Of a stretch of 64,000 nt of DNA, positions 63,942-64,000 are shown one piece after another. The DNA is taken from positions 868,001 through 932,000 of the forward strand of contig NZ_CP080332.1 in the NCBI RefSeq assembly GCF_019456655.1. Direction: 5' to 3'. Origin of the DNA: Mycolicibacterium diernhoferi. GTDB lineage: Bacteria; Actinomycetota; Actinomycetes; Mycobacteriales; Mycobacteriaceae. The notes beneath the pieces are model-generated. The model was not told where the DNA came from. It saw nothing but the letters and a program-made list of their open reading frames with translations, and did not search any database. Both the position numbers and the translations under genes were made by a program. Numbering within the stretch: position 1 is the first letter of the stretch; every line of letters begins with the position of its first letter.

Positions 63942-64000
63942 GTGATCAGGATAGGCACCCGAGGGAGCCTGCTCGCCACCACCCAAGCCGGGACCATCCG
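63942..64000 (+). CDS. hemC: Porphobilinogen deaminase (3' truncated by the window)
   Basis: Only 19 codons are inside the window, beginning IRIGTRGSLLATTQAG, the standard start of hydroxymethylbilane synthase (RIGTR.S.LA..QA). GTG 63942 is used. It follows hemA as in other actinobacteria. The rest lies beyond position 64000. Confidence 0.85.
   Translation, partial: MIRIGTRGSLLATTQAGTI

Overview
This is high-GC actinobacterial DNA from a mycobacterium, most likely a fast-growing environmental Mycolicibacterium. The evidence is gene content and order. The window follows the M. tuberculosis Rv0457c-Rv0510 backbone: prolyl oligopeptidase, DUF779, lpdC, ramB, icl1/aceA, fadB2, umaA, Rv0472c-Rv0474, hbhA, deoC, murB, lprQ, ROK-mshA, gpm1, senX3-regX3, Rv0495c-ppx1, proC, galE2, hadD, serB1, hemA, hemC. 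Mycolic acid methyltransferases, mycothiol synthesis and HbhA are genus markers. Many genes start with GTG or ATG 6-8 nt after a TAnnnT -10 box, the mycobacterial leaderless-mRNA signature, and I used this to choose several starts.

Layout. (1) 1-4.4 kb: the 3' part of a giant repeat protein gene that is not part of the conserved backbone. (2) 4.4-9.6 kb: peptidase, DUF779, a cyclopropane-synthase-like methyltransferase, lpdC and a small membrane protein. (3) 9.6-10.7 kb: an intact IS481-family element inserted exactly at the stop codon of the next gene. (4) 10.7-16.1 kb: two-carbon and fatty-acid metabolism (RamB, thioesterase, isocitrate lyase, hydroxybutyryl-CoA dehydrogenase). (5) 16.2-28.9 kb: umaA, a PPK2 polyphosphate kinase, TetR, DUF445, the Xre-hbhA operon, deoC, nitrilase, murB and an L,D-transpeptidase. 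(6) 28.9-35.1 kb: a polycysteine leader peptide ahead of the ROK regulator and mshA, then YbjN, gpm1 and senX3-regX3 with a MIRU-like duplication between the two. (7) 35.1-51.6 kb: a foreign-looking exopolysaccharide (EPS) locus between regX3 and the Rv0495c homologue. (8) 51.8-64 kb: backbone again, up to a truncated hemC.

The EPS locus is the most novel part. It has a polyprenyl-phosphate sugar-1-phosphate transferase to start repeat units, three GT4 glycosyltransferases, a Wzx-type flippase, a Wzy/O-antigen-ligase-type polymerase, a Wzz-type co-polymerase, a lipoprotein glycoside hydrolase like those of EPS operons, and a secreted beta-propeller/beta-helix protein. It also encodes a two-domain alpha/beta hydrolase with altered nucleophile elbows and a stand-alone amino acid:[carrier protein] ligase facing its own carrier protein. 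I infer a Wzx/Wzy-type polymer that may be amino-acylated. The locus lies next to the phosphate-responsive SenX3-RegX3 system, in a window that also holds a polyphosphate kinase and an exopolyphosphatase.

I saw no rRNA, tRNA or CRISPR array.
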